The position numbers and the translations under genes are program-made. The notes beneath the pieces are model-generated. The model saw nothing but the letters and a program-made list of their open reading frames with translations. It did not search any database and had not been told where the DNA came from. Source: CALKGK01 sp964649515 (lineage in GTDB: Bacteria; Bacteroidota; Bacteroidia; Flavobacteriales_D; Sanyastnellaceae). Taken from it: DNA of 64,000 nt. Below are positions 24,780 to 33,436 of this stretch, piece by piece (positions within the stretch are counted from its first letter, which is position 1; each line of letters opens with the position of its first letter). The DNA lies in NCBI GenBank assembly GCA_964649515.1, contig CAZYPV010000005.1, positions 1-64,000 on the forward strand. Reading direction: 5' to 3'.

Positions 24780-25526
24780 ATGATCGGCTTCATCGTACAG
24801 GCGCGCACGGGATCTACTCGTTTACCCAATAAAATTCTCCAACCCTTTCATGGAGAACGGAACATTTTGGAAATCATGATCGATCAATTGCTCGCTCATT
24901 TTCCGCAAATCCCCTTGGTTTTAGCAACGAGCACGGCGAAAGCAGATGATACACTTGAGCTTTTTCAAGAAAAATACCCCTCCATTAAGTTTTATCGCGG
25001 AAGTGAAAATGATGTGCTTGAACGGAGTCTTCAAGCTGCACAGCACTTTGGGTTGAAGGAGTTTATTCGTGTGTGTTCAGACAATCCATTCTTGCAAACT
25101 CAATTTGTTCAGGATCTTATTGACCAAGCTCCTGGGCCAGATTATATCTCTTATAAAGTAGATGGATTGCCCACGATTCGCACCCATTATGGATTGTTTG
25201 CCGAGAGGGTCAAAACAGCGGCCTTGGAAAAAGCCTATGAACTCCAACCCGATGATTTTTTTCGCGAACACGTGACGAACTTTATCTATGGTCATCCAGA
25301 CAACTTCAGCCTTCAATGGTTGAACATTGGGCAGCAATTGGAAGGACTGGAGCAACTTCGCCTCACCATTGACGACCCACAAGATTTTGAAAGTGCGCAA
25401 AAAATCTATTCCGATCTGTACAAAGGTCAAAATGAAATTCTGCTGAGCGATTTGAAACCGTACCTTGCAGCACGCCCCGAATTGCTTGAAAAAATGAATG
25501 CTAACAAACTTAAATACAGCAAATGA
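24780..25526 (+). CDS. SpsF-like cytidylyltransferase, second copy
   Basis: This 248-residue protein opens with FIVQARTGSTRLPNKIL and has LVLATSTAKADDTLEL, FYRGSENDVLERSL and IRVCSDNPFLQ, the same layout as the protein at 8517 but clearly diverged. It is probably the CMP-activating enzyme for the sugar acid made by the next two gene products. It is first in its operon, and its last codons overlap the NeuB start (25523-25526, ATGA). The acid substrate is an inference from context. Confidence 0.83.
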   Translation: MIGFIVQARTGSTRLPNKILQPFHGERNILEIMIDQLLAHFPQIPLVLATSTAKADDTLELFQEKYPSIKFYRGSENDVLERSLQAAQHFGLKEFIRVCSDNPFLQTQFVQDLIDQAPGPDYISYKVDGLPTIRTHYGLFAERVKTAALEKAYELQPDDFFREHVTNFIYGHPDNFSLQWLNIGQQLEGLEQLRLTIDDPQDFESAQKIYSDLYKGQNEILLSDLKPYLAARPELLEKMNANKLKYSK

Positions 25527-26575
25527 CCGACGCCAAAAACACCTACATCATTGGAGAAATTGGTCAGAACCACAACGGATCTGTTGATGTGGCCAAGCTG
25601 CTCATTGAACTCATGGCCATGCCCGTAAAAGAAGAACTTTTTGGGTTGAACTTGGCTGGAATGGACGCCGTGAAATTGACCAAACGAGACCTCAATCAAG
25701 AGTTGTCTCAAGAACAAATGGCCTCTCCTTACTCCGGTCGAAATGCTTTTGGACCTACCTATGGAGAGCATCGCGCAGCACTGGAACTGAACGATGAAGA
25801 ACACTTTGAGGCTTATAAATGTGCCAAGTCTTATGGGCTTGATTTTGTAGAAACCCTCTGCGCTCCAGCGTGCACCTCCATGCTCAAGCTCTTCACTCCA
25901 GACCGCCTGAAAGTGGCCTCTCGAGACCTCACCAACCTCCCCCTTTTGGAAGTGCTCGCGGAAACCAAGATCCCAATCATCCTTTCTACCGGAATGGCCA
26001 GCAGGAAAGAGCTGGACAACGCCTTGGCCGTCATCGAAAAGTATCACAGCGAAATTTCCATTTTGCACTGTGTGTCTCAATACCCCACCCAGCCGAAGAA
26101 TGTCAACCTCAACACCATCCGATTCCTCAAACAACACTACGGCAATTATACCATTGGGTATTCTGACCACACCATTGGAATATCTGCGCCCGTTGCAGCC
26201 GTGGCCATGGGAGCTGAAATCATCGAAAAACACATCACGCTTGATCGAAGAATGCGCGGTACCGACCAAGCGGGATCTCTTGGGCCTGAAGGAGTGATGC
26301 GCATGGTGCGAGACATTCGTATTACAGACCTCTCTCTAGGGGAAGAAGACATCTTCATTTGCGAAGACACCGCCAGTGCTCGAAAAAAACTCGAAAGAAG
26401 CATCGCCACAAAAGTTCCCTTGAAAGCGGGACAAACCATTCAAGAAGAACACCTCATGATGCTCTCTCCTGGAGACGGATATCAATGGGCTGACAAGCAC
26501 CTTTTGATTGGAGCTGAAGTGCTTCACGACATCAATGCGAACGAAGTGATCTACCCCAAAAACATCAAGAAATAA
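25523..26575 (+). CDS. NeuB-family nonulosonic acid synthase, second type (possibly a 9-phosphate synthase)
   Basis: This 350-residue protein has a NeuB TIM barrel and a C-terminal SAF domain. Signatures are YIIGEIGQNHNGSVDVAK, KVASRDLTNLPLLE, STGMASRKELD, LHCVSQYPT, GYSDHTIGI and IIEKHITLDRRMRGTDQAGSL. In place of KFQT it has KLTKRDLN at 51-58, and a 13-residue longer segment precedes it. The adjacent KdsC-like phosphatase suggests that the immediate product is a nonulosonate 9-phosphate, as in KDN or sialic acid routes starting from a hexose 6-phosphate. That is an inference. It is coupled to the SpsF-like gene upstream and lies 1 base from the phosphatase gene. Confidence 0.87.
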   Translation: MTDAKNTYIIGEIGQNHNGSVDVAKLLIELMAMPVKEELFGLNLAGMDAVKLTKRDLNQELSQEQMASPYSGRNAFGPTYGEHRAALELNDEEHFEAYKCAKSYGLDFVETLCAPACTSMLKLFTPDRLKVASRDLTNLPLLEVLAETKIPIILSTGMASRKELDNALAVIEKYHSEISILHCVSQYPTQPKNVNLNTIRFLKQHYGNYTIGYSDHTIGISAPVAAVAMGAEIIEKHITLDRRMRGTDQAGSLGPEGVMRMVRDIRITDLSLGEEDIFICEDTASARKKLERSIATKVPLKAGQTIQEEHLMMLSPGDGYQWADKHLLIGAEVLHDINANEVIYPKNIKK

Positions 26576-26576
26576 G

Positions 26577-27077
26577 ATGGCATTACCCAAACTCGTAATT
26601 ACCGATATCGATGGAGTGTGGACCGATGGAGGAATGTTTTATGACCAAACCGGAAATGAATTGAAGAAGTTCAACACGGGAGACTCAGCAGGTGTGCTGT
26701 TCTTAAGACAACTGAACATCCCTTTTGGCATTATTACAGGGGAAAACACTCAAATTGTTGCGCGCAGAGCAGAAAAGTTGAAGGTGGAATACCTTTTTCA
26801 AGGCATTAGCAACAAGGTGGAAGTGGCAGAGCAATTGTGTAGAGACTTGGGTATAAGTCTGGGAGATGTAGCCTACATTGGCGACGATTTGGGCGATATC
26901 AAACTTCTCGAAAAAGTAGGCATCAGTGCCGCACCCAACAATGCCCCTGATTATGTGAAAGAACGGGTGCACTTTGTCACGAAAAAATCGGGAGGTGAAG
27001 GTGCATTTCGAGAATTCGTTGAGGGAATTTTAAGGCGAGAAGGTGTTTTGGAAAAAGTGATTCATGAAATTATCTAG
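26577..27077 (+). CDS. KdsC-like HAD phosphatase (candidate nonulosonate-9-phosphate phosphatase)
   Basis: This 166-residue C0-type HAD protein has the nucleophile pair Asp10/Asp12 in LVITDIDGVWTDGG, motif II in FGIITGENT and motif IV in YIGDDLGDIKLL. There is no cap domain, so members work as tetramers. Family members dephosphorylate KDO-8-P, KDN-9-P or Neu5Ac-9-P. An isolated copy beside NeuB rather than beside kdsA/kdsB favours a nine-carbon acid. The end overlaps the next gene by 14 bases. Confidence 0.85.
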   Translation: MALPKLVITDIDGVWTDGGMFYDQTGNELKKFNTGDSAGVLFLRQLNIPFGIITGENTQIVARRAEKLKVEYLFQGISNKVEVAEQLCRDLGISLGDVAYIGDDLGDIKLLEKVGISAAPNNAPDYVKERVHFVTKKSGGEGAFREFVEGILRREGVLEKVIHEII

Positions 27078-28416
27078 TTCTTCTCTCCGAACCACCATTC
27101 ATTCCTTCAAAACGCTGATCTCGAGCTTAGAAAAACCTGAGGAGAGCGATCACGGCTTGATTGCTCACTGCTTGAAAACCTCCATGAGTTTTCGTCTGCC
27201 CGAAAAAGCCAAAGATGATCGGCTCATTGGATTTCGTGTTTGGCGTCGAATGCAACAGAGCATTTCCCGAAATCATCAAAAAGACTACACACCCGGCTTG
27301 GGTAAAAGCATGGTTATTCAAGGAGTAGCGAGAAACAAGGAACGCATCTTGCGCTACCTCAATTTTCAAAGTGAGGAGAAGATAGCCTACTTCATCGCCA
27401 AGGACGAATTGCCCTTCAAGAGTCAAGAACTTTCCCGAGCTGATCTTCGTGCACTGCACCTCTTCTCCCTAAAAACCGCCTTACAATGTTTGGTGCGCTC
27501 TGATCGGAAAAACCGCGCGCTTTACCCCTCGTTTTGTCTCGAATTCTGGGCGATATGTGATTTTGCGAGAAGAGAAAAAATCGAGCGTGCTTATGACTTC
27601 GCTCCTTACCTCATCGATGCCAATTGGTATACCAAAGGCTTGCAAGAAATTGGTGTTCACGTGAATAAGATACCTTCGAGCGGTCCGCTTAAAGCCCACA
27701 ACAGATACTTGCTTGGGAATTCCTTGGCCTTGAGTACCCCTTACCAATTGATGGAAGTTGAAAAATTCCGCGCTACCATACGGGTGGACCGCATTTTGAA
27801 ATGGATTCCTGAACGCGCACTGGAGTACATCCAGATCTATCAAAACCCAAACTTACCTGAGCCCCCAAAGTTCAGTATCGGGTATTACTCTCATGGTGGA
27901 TGGTTGAGAGCGGCATCGGGACATGCAGACAATGGACTCAACATTCCGCAGGCAGAACTCGCTTTGATGGAAGACCTCTCCGCTTGGTTGAGCCATGAAC
28001 CCGACAAAGAATTGTTGATTTTTCTTCACCCCAAAGAACGACAACCCGAAGTATTTGAACAATGTGAAGCATTTTACAAAAAGCACTTCGCCGGAATCAA
28101 GTACCGTTTTTCCGATCAAAAAAAATCAAGCAGTGAAGGGTTTCATTTGGTGGATCTTGGGATTGCCGTTTATTCCACCGTCCTCTACGAACGTCTTTTT
28201 GCGGGATACAAGAGCCTCATTGGCAATTATGGAATGACGGACTTCCCAGACCCCAACAGCTCCCTCGCCCGAATTTGCTTTCAAAGCAGGGAAGCGCTCT
28301 TTGAACAACTTGAAACGGTTTTTGAAGAAGACCGAAGGACATTTTTTAAAGAAAAAGGACTCGAAGACTATCGGTTTGACAGTTACAACGCCGCTGCACG
28401 CGCTGCAAATGCTTAA
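27064..28416 (+). CDS. Unassigned 450-aa protein with HP motif; candidate ulosonate glycosyltransferase
   Basis: I do not recognise a named family. The protein is soluble-looking with a basic N-terminus. The C-terminal half has YYSHGGWLRAA, LLIFLHPKERQPEVFE and LGIAVYSTVLYERLFAG. An HP pair followed about 50 residues later by a Ser/Thr motif is the layout of CMP-sialic-acid-dependent GT-B enzymes (GT38, GT52, GT80) and of KDO transferases. Given the CMP-sugar-acid genes directly upstream, overlapping by 14 bases, a nonulosonate transferase is a sensible guess. The N-terminal ~250 residues show no motif I can name. Confidence 0.6.
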   Translation: MKLSSSSLRTTIHSFKTLISSLEKPEESDHGLIAHCLKTSMSFRLPEKAKDDRLIGFRVWRRMQQSISRNHQKDYTPGLGKSMVIQGVARNKERILRYLNFQSEEKIAYFIAKDELPFKSQELSRADLRALHLFSLKTALQCLVRSDRKNRALYPSFCLEFWAICDFARREKIERAYDFAPYLIDANWYTKGLQEIGVHVNKIPSSGPLKAHNRYLLGNSLALSTPYQLMEVEKFRATIRVDRILKWIPERALEYIQIYQNPNLPEPPKFSIGYYSHGGWLRAASGHADNGLNIPQAELALMEDLSAWLSHEPDKELLIFLHPKERQPEVFEQCEAFYKKHFAGIKYRFSDQKKSSSEGFHLVDLGIAVYSTVLYERLFAGYKSLIGNYGMTDFPDPNSSLARICFQSREALFEQLETVFEEDRRTFFKEKGLEDYRFDSYNAAARAANA

Positions 28417-28425
28417 TTTTGAACC

Positions 28426-29817
28426 ATGGCACAGCAATCCTTTACCAAGTTCAACCAACATCTTCTACAAGTCCTGCCAAGAATTTTGGACGATCTACAA
28501 GGACAGCGTTTTCACTATTTGAAAATCGCTCAGCATGCCGCCGTGTATCACTGTGCAGGAAGTAAGGAAAAACTCATTGCTCATCGATTCAACAAACCGT
28601 TGATTTGGCAATCCAAAATCTATCAACTCAAAGCTTTTCGAGCAAAATCCATTACGCCTCCGAAACTTAAACCCCTTGTTATCATTGACTCTGGGAGAAG
28701 CGTACCAAATGTGAACGGTGAACGAGAATCGGTGTACTTTCGGCAAATCAAAGCCCACTGTAAGGGTCCGATTAGTCATTTGATAGCGCTCAACGGAAGT
28801 GCTGAAATCGATCATGATTATCAGCTCAAAGACCAACGTTTACTCGCAGAAAAAGCACTCTTGAAAGAAGAACAAAACCTTCTAAAAGACATTAACCGAG
28901 TTTTGCAGAAGTTGAGAATGAACAGTGCTGTGAGCGAAGAGTTCTGGGAATATTTGGCCAGTGCATTTCATCGCTTTTTCGAAGAATTCCATTTGTATTA
29001 TCAGCTCTTTCACCAACAAGGAGTGAAAAAATTGGTTGCCACCAATCACTACCATCAAGAAGGACTTATTGCCGCTTGCCGACTTCATGGTATACCCTTT
29101 TATGAACTGCAGCACGGATTGATGAGCAAGTGCGATTTGTACTACGTTTATCCTGAAGTTTTACTACCAAAAACAGATCTGAGAGAAGCCTTTTTTGCAG
29201 ACACCCTCTTTCTTTATGGTCCGTTTTGGAAAGCCATGTTGGAAGGTGGCTACGAGCATAGAAATAGTGTTTTGCGCATCGCCGGAGACTACGTTTCAAA
29301 CAACGAAAGGGAAGAGAACAGACCCATTGAGAAGAAAAAAATCATCTTTATTGGGTCGCAGAAAAACATGCATGCCGATTACGTCATTTACATCCGACAA
29401 ATCTTGTCTGTACTTGAGCAGCATTACCCAGACTGGACCGTCCAGGTGAAGCTCCACCCCTTGGAGAAACATGCCGATGAATACTACGCAATAGAGCATC
29501 CTCAGTTGGACCTTAGATGGAACGAATCCAACCTCCAGCAATTGTTGAGCGAAGCCATGATCCAAGTGAGTGTTTACAGCACCACCCTCTACGATGCACT
29601 TGGGGCAAACGTGATGAACTTTTCACTGCAGGACTTTACGGAGTCTTCCGATTACGCTCGGGAAATGGTGGACATGAACGTCGCTTTTCCCCTTCGTTTT
29701 GATGAAGATCCCATCGCCGCCGCAGAAAAGTATCGGGTAGAAGACCTCATCGAGAGATCGTCTGTTTATGCCGCTTTTGAAGCGAAAACCTTTATTGAAG
29801 CACTTGACCATGAATGA
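28426..29817 (+). CDS. Unassigned 463-aa GT-B-like protein with HP motif; candidate ulosonate or CDP-polyol transferase
   Basis: The central part has LVATNHYHQEGLIAACR and FYELQHGLMSK; the C-domain has IIFIGSQKN, VQVKLHPLEKHADEY and IQVSVYSTTLYDALG. QHG followed by KLHP and a YST motif is seen in capsule-type GT-B enzymes that use CMP- or CDP-linked donors. The HP/YST spacing is close to that of the neighbour at 27064, suggesting that the pair acts on related donors. No membrane segment is present. The last 8 bases overlap the next gene, start 29810. Confidence 0.6.
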   Translation: MAQQSFTKFNQHLLQVLPRILDDLQGQRFHYLKIAQHAAVYHCAGSKEKLIAHRFNKPLIWQSKIYQLKAFRAKSITPPKLKPLVIIDSGRSVPNVNGERESVYFRQIKAHCKGPISHLIALNGSAEIDHDYQLKDQRLLAEKALLKEEQNLLKDINRVLQKLRMNSAVSEEFWEYLASAFHRFFEEFHLYYQLFHQQGVKKLVATNHYHQEGLIAACRLHGIPFYELQHGLMSKCDLYYVYPEVLLPKTDLREAFFADTLFLYGPFWKAMLEGGYEHRNSVLRIAGDYVSNNEREENRPIEKKKIIFIGSQKNMHADYVIYIRQILSVLEQHYPDWTVQVKLHPLEKHADEYYAIEHPQLDLRWNESNLQQLLSEAMIQVSVYSTTLYDALGANVMNFSLQDFTESSDYAREMVDMNVAFPLRFDEDPIAAAEKYRVEDLIERSSVYAAFEAKTFIEALDHE

Positions 29818-31042
29818 GGGGAAGCACATCTTGCTCGTGAACTTTGATTTTCCTCCCAACGAAGGTATTGGCGGAAGAAGATGGGCCAAATTTGCTCGTT
29901 ATTTAGCCGAACAAGGTTTGAAAATTCACGTCATCAAAGCAGAACAACTTCCTATGCGTCCTCCATCGGTGTGGTCCAAAGAGGTGGAACATTCGAACAT
30001 ATCCATTACTTCATTGCCTCGACCACTGCCCACATATTTCACTCACCCTGGAAAAGGACTATGGGACAAAATTCGTTTTCACCTCTACAAAAAGGCCTTG
30101 CGGAAGCGCAGTTTAGGAACCATTTACGACCAAGCCATTGACTGGGAAGCTCCTCTTCATGCTGCTATGGACCAATTGCTAAATAAGTTCCCCATATCCA
30201 CCATCATTGCGAGCGGTGCTCCATTTAACCTTTTGTACTACACCGCCAATTTTGTTGCTTCCCAGCAGAGCATTCAATTCATCGCCGACTATCGCGACCC
30301 TTGGATCAGCGCTCGTAACTATGGAATGCCTGGTCTGAATAACGCTCAACGGGCGCATGAAATGGACAAACAAAACCGGGTTCTGGAAGTGGCTGACATT
30401 GTATCCAGTCCTTACCAACAACTCAGTTTACGAATCAAAGAAGAGGGTCAAGAAAAATCAGAAGGCACTGAATTTATTGAATTGGGCCACTGCTTTGACC
30501 AAGAACAGCTGCCTGAAAGAACAGAACACAGCGAAGAGAAGACCTTTACCTTTGTTTATGGAGGAGCCTTATATCAAGGAGTTGAGCACTACTTCGATCA
30601 ACTCTCTACCGTTTTGCACCAGTTGAAAGATGAAGATCTTCCACTCTATAAGCGTCTTCGCTTTAAAATATACTCCAGTGATTTTGAGCGTTTGAATGGT
30701 CGATACGCAGAACATCGCTGGATGGAGTTCTTGCCGCCCATTGGGAATCAATTATTCACAGAAATCGATCGCTCTAGTGCGGCCATTATTGCTTTATCAG
30801 AGCACAACAAAGACTTCAAAACCACCAAATTCTATGAGTTTTTGAGTCGGAAAAAGCCCGTACTCTATCTTGGTCCGCAAGGAGAAGTTGCTCAATTTTT
30901 GGAACAGAACAGTCTTGGCTCATCCATCCGCAACACGGAAGAATTGAAAGCATTTATTGAGCGAAAGGAATGGGGCCAAATTGATTTGAGTGAGCACGAA
31001 CTTCAGCGTCGCGGTGCAAAACTGCTATCTTACCTCCGATGA
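29810..31042 (+). CDS. GT-B (GT4-like) glycosyltransferase
   Basis: This 410-residue protein starts MNEGKHILLVNFDFPPNEGIGGRR, with the glycine-rich N-domain loop of GT4 relatives. It has TIIASGAPFNLLYYTANF and FIADYRDPWISARNYG, a pattern common in capsule glycosyltransferases, and a C-domain with FEFLSRKKPVLYLGPQGE-type donor-site sequence (YEFLSRKKPV here). ATG 29810 is preferred to an in-frame start at 29768, which lies inside the previous gene. The donor is unknown. Confidence 0.8.
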   Translation: MNEGKHILLVNFDFPPNEGIGGRRWAKFARYLAEQGLKIHVIKAEQLPMRPPSVWSKEVEHSNISITSLPRPLPTYFTHPGKGLWDKIRFHLYKKALRKRSLGTIYDQAIDWEAPLHAAMDQLLNKFPISTIIASGAPFNLLYYTANFVASQQSIQFIADYRDPWISARNYGMPGLNNAQRAHEMDKQNRVLEVADIVSSPYQQLSLRIKEEGQEKSEGTEFIELGHCFDQEQLPERTEHSEEKTFTFVYGGALYQGVEHYFDQLSTVLHQLKDEDLPLYKRLRFKIYSSDFERLNGRYAEHRWMEFLPPIGNQLFTEIDRSSAAIIALSEHNKDFKTTKFYEFLSRKKPVLYLGPQGEVAQFLEQNSLGSSIRNTEELKAFIERKEWGQIDLSEHELQRRGAKLLSYLR

Positions 31043-32232
31043 AAATCTTGTACTACAGCGCCCACCCCAATCTACCTTTGGACAGTAAATCTGGACCTGG
31101 AACCCACATGCGCGAAATCATATCGGCATGGGAAAACGACGGTCACGAAGTACACCCCTTGATCATGGGAGGAATGGAAAGCTCTGCCGCATCATCCGCC
31201 TCTGGTTCTAAGCAATCACTCAAGAGTAAAGTAAAACCATTTGTGCCCAAGTTCATTTGGGAAACGATGAAGGACCGCGCTCTAAGAAAATTTGACCAGC
31301 ATTGCGCTCGGGAATTGAGATCGGCATGTGAGGTATTTCAACCCGACTTGATATATGAACGGGGATACTTCAACATCGTATCCGGCGTGCAGGTGGCTGA
31401 AGAACTGAACATCTTCCACGCCCTAGAAATGAATGCACCCTATCCTGAAGAAAAAGCTTCCATGGAAGGGAAGGGACTCTTTCATCGGGAGTCTGTTCAG
31501 GCAGAACGAACTCAATGCCAGAAAACCCAATTGCTTGTGGTGGTATCGAGTGCATTGAAGTCTTATTTTGTGGAGCGAACGAACATCGAACCTAGCAAAG
31601 TACTCGTCACTCCCAATGCTGTTAACCTCCATTATCTTCCAAAAACATCGAAGCGTTTAGAAATTCGATCTTCTTTGTCGTGGAAGGAAGACGATTTGAT
31701 CTTTGGGTTCGTTGGATCCATCTTTCCCTATCACGGAGTAGATAAACTCATTGAAGCCTTTGCGCTTTTGGAAGCAAAAAATCAACGCTTGCTCATTGTA
31801 GGAGGCGGGGCGCTTTTGGATGAATATAAGTCCAGAGTTAGTTCTCTCGGGTTGAACGAACGTGTACACTTCACGGGAGCAGTTCCTCACCAAGAAGTGT
31901 ATGATTACATCGATGCCATGGACATTACCGTGATGGCCGACAGCAATTGGTATGGCTCGCCAGTCAAAATCTTTGAATATGGAGCCATGAAAAAAGCGCT
32001 CATTGCACCCAACACAATTCCCGTGTTGGATGTGATGATTGACGGCGTTGACGGGAAATTATGCAACAACAAAATACCCGAAATATTGGGTGCGATGACG
32101 CAAATGCAAGCAGATGAAGCCTTTCGGAGTCAACTTGCCCAATCTTGGCATCAAAAAGTGCTTAAAAACCACATTTGGCAAGAAGTTTCGCGCGTCATCC
32201 TTCATGAAATTACTAAGCGAATAACCGCTTGA
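31039..32232 (+). CDS. GT4-family glycosyltransferase
   Basis: This 397-residue enzyme begins MKILYYSAHPNLPLDSKSGPGTHMREI. The C-domain has LIFGFVGSIFPYHGVDKLIEA, LLIVGGGALLDEYK, HFTGAVPHQEVYDYI and the donor-site SPVKIFEYGAMKKALIAPN with the conserved Glu. It is an unambiguous GT4 member. Its ATG overlaps the upstream stop (ATGA). It ends just before a promoter-like box at 32238-32245, so it may be the last gene of one transcript. Confidence 0.86.
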   Translation: MKILYYSAHPNLPLDSKSGPGTHMREIISAWENDGHEVHPLIMGGMESSAASSASGSKQSLKSKVKPFVPKFIWETMKDRALRKFDQHCARELRSACEVFQPDLIYERGYFNIVSGVQVAEELNIFHALEMNAPYPEEKASMEGKGLFHRESVQAERTQCQKTQLLVVVSSALKSYFVERTNIEPSKVLVTPNAVNLHYLPKTSKRLEIRSSLSWKEDDLIFGFVGSIFPYHGVDKLIEAFALLEAKNQRLLIVGGGALLDEYKSRVSSLGLNERVHFTGAVPHQEVYDYIDAMDITVMADSNWYGSPVKIFEYGAMKKALIAPNTIPVLDVMIDGVDGKLCNNKIPEILGAMTQMQADEAFRSQLAQSWHQKVLKNHIWQEVSRVILHEITKRITA

Positions 32233-32237
32233 AATCC

Positions 32238-32245
32238 TATCTTTG
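32238..32245 (+). promoter_or_regulatory. Internal -7 box TATCTTTG
   Basis: A perfect TAnnTTTG followed by CA, the commonest Flavobacteriales form, lies 5 bases after the stop of the preceding gene. It suggests an internal promoter for the acyltransferase/polymerase half of the operon. It also argues that the TTG at 32243, which lies inside the box, is not the start codon of the next gene. Confidence 0.5.
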
Positions 32246-32260
32246 CACGAAACCCCTTTT

Positions 32261-33436
32261 TTGAGAATAGCCTTACTAACAGACGGCATTTTTCCATTCG
32301 TTATTGGAGGAATGCAAAAACACAGTTATTACCTCTGCCGGTTTTTACTCAACCTTGGAGTAGAACTCACCCTTTTTCATTGCGTTACGTCAGGAGAGGT
32401 TCCATCTGAAGAAGAGGTTAGAGAAGCCCTTCAAATCTCCGAAAACGCCCAATTCAAAAGCATTTGCATTCGATTTCCCAAAGGCAACGGATTACCCGGG
32501 CACTACTTACGGTCTTCTTTTCTTTACAGCAAAATGCAGGCTGATCAACTCAAAAAAGAAGCACCCTTCGATTTTGTTTACAGCAAAGGCTTTGCTGCTT
32601 GGGCCCTTTTAGACGAAAAAAAACGTGGGAAGTTTTCCACCCCCATTGGAGTGAAGTTCCATGGATACGAAATGTACCAAGCTCCACCCAACTTTAAAGC
32701 GAAACTCCAGTACCTCATGCTCCGTGGCCCTGTGAAGTTTTGCAATACTTTGGCCGACGCTGTATTTAGTTACGGGGGAAAAATAACTCCCATCGTAAAT
32801 TCTTTGGGGGTAGCAGATGAAAACATCATTGAAATCCCCACCGGTATTGAATCCAAATGGCTTCGGGAAGACGACAGAAAACTGAAGTTGGAAAGTGATA
32901 CCAAGAAACTGCTTTTTCTCGGAAGGTATGAACGGAGAAAAGGCATTGAAGAATTGAATGATGTATTGACAAAGATTCTCGACACCACGCGTTTCGAAGT
33001 ATCCTTTATTGGCCCAATTCCCCCAAGCAAGCACATCCAACACGAGCGCGTTACTTACCATGGAAAAATCATGGATCAGGAGCGCATTCAGGAAATCATG
33101 GATCAAAACGACATTCTCCTTACTCCTTCTCATAGTGAAGGCATGCCCAATGTCATTATGGAAGGAATGGCGCGCTCCATGGCCATCTTGGCAACAGACG
33201 TAGGAGCGGTGTCGCTTCAAGTAAATGACAAAAACGGTTGGCTTATCGAGGCAGCCAACTCCCAAGCACTGGAGCAAGCTTTATTGGAGATTGACCGCGT
33301 TTCGCCAGAAGATTTGCTTTCCAAACAAGCAGAAAGCAGAAAAAAAATCATCCAAAATTTCACTTGGGAAGCGGTTTCTTCATCTACACTGGAAGCTATC
33401 CGTGCACGCTACGGTAAAACAGCGAAAGAAGCATGA
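32261..33436 (+). CDS. GT4-family glycosyltransferase (TTG start)
   Basis: From TTG 32261 the product is 391 residues, beginning with the usual GT4 strand RIALLTDGIFPFVIGGMQKHSYYL. The C-domain has LLFLGRYERRKGIEEL, VSFIGPIPPS, YHGKIMDQERIQEIM and the donor site SHSEGMPNVIMEGMARSMAILAT with the conserved Glu. No ATG is available. A TTG at 32243 would add six residues but falls inside a promoter box. The next gene overlaps its end by 4 bases. The donor cannot be assigned. Confidence 0.84.
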   Translation: MRIALLTDGIFPFVIGGMQKHSYYLCRFLLNLGVELTLFHCVTSGEVPSEEEVREALQISENAQFKSICIRFPKGNGLPGHYLRSSFLYSKMQADQLKKEAPFDFVYSKGFAAWALLDEKKRGKFSTPIGVKFHGYEMYQAPPNFKAKLQYLMLRGPVKFCNTLADAVFSYGGKITPIVNSLGVADENIIEIPTGIESKWLREDDRKLKLESDTKKLLFLGRYERRKGIEELNDVLTKILDTTRFEVSFIGPIPPSKHIQHERVTYHGKIMDQERIQEIMDQNDILLTPSHSEGMPNVIMEGMARSMAILATDVGAVSLQVNDKNGWLIEAANSQALEQALLEIDRVSPEDLLSKQAESRKKIIQNFTWEAVSSSTLEAIRARYGKTAKEA

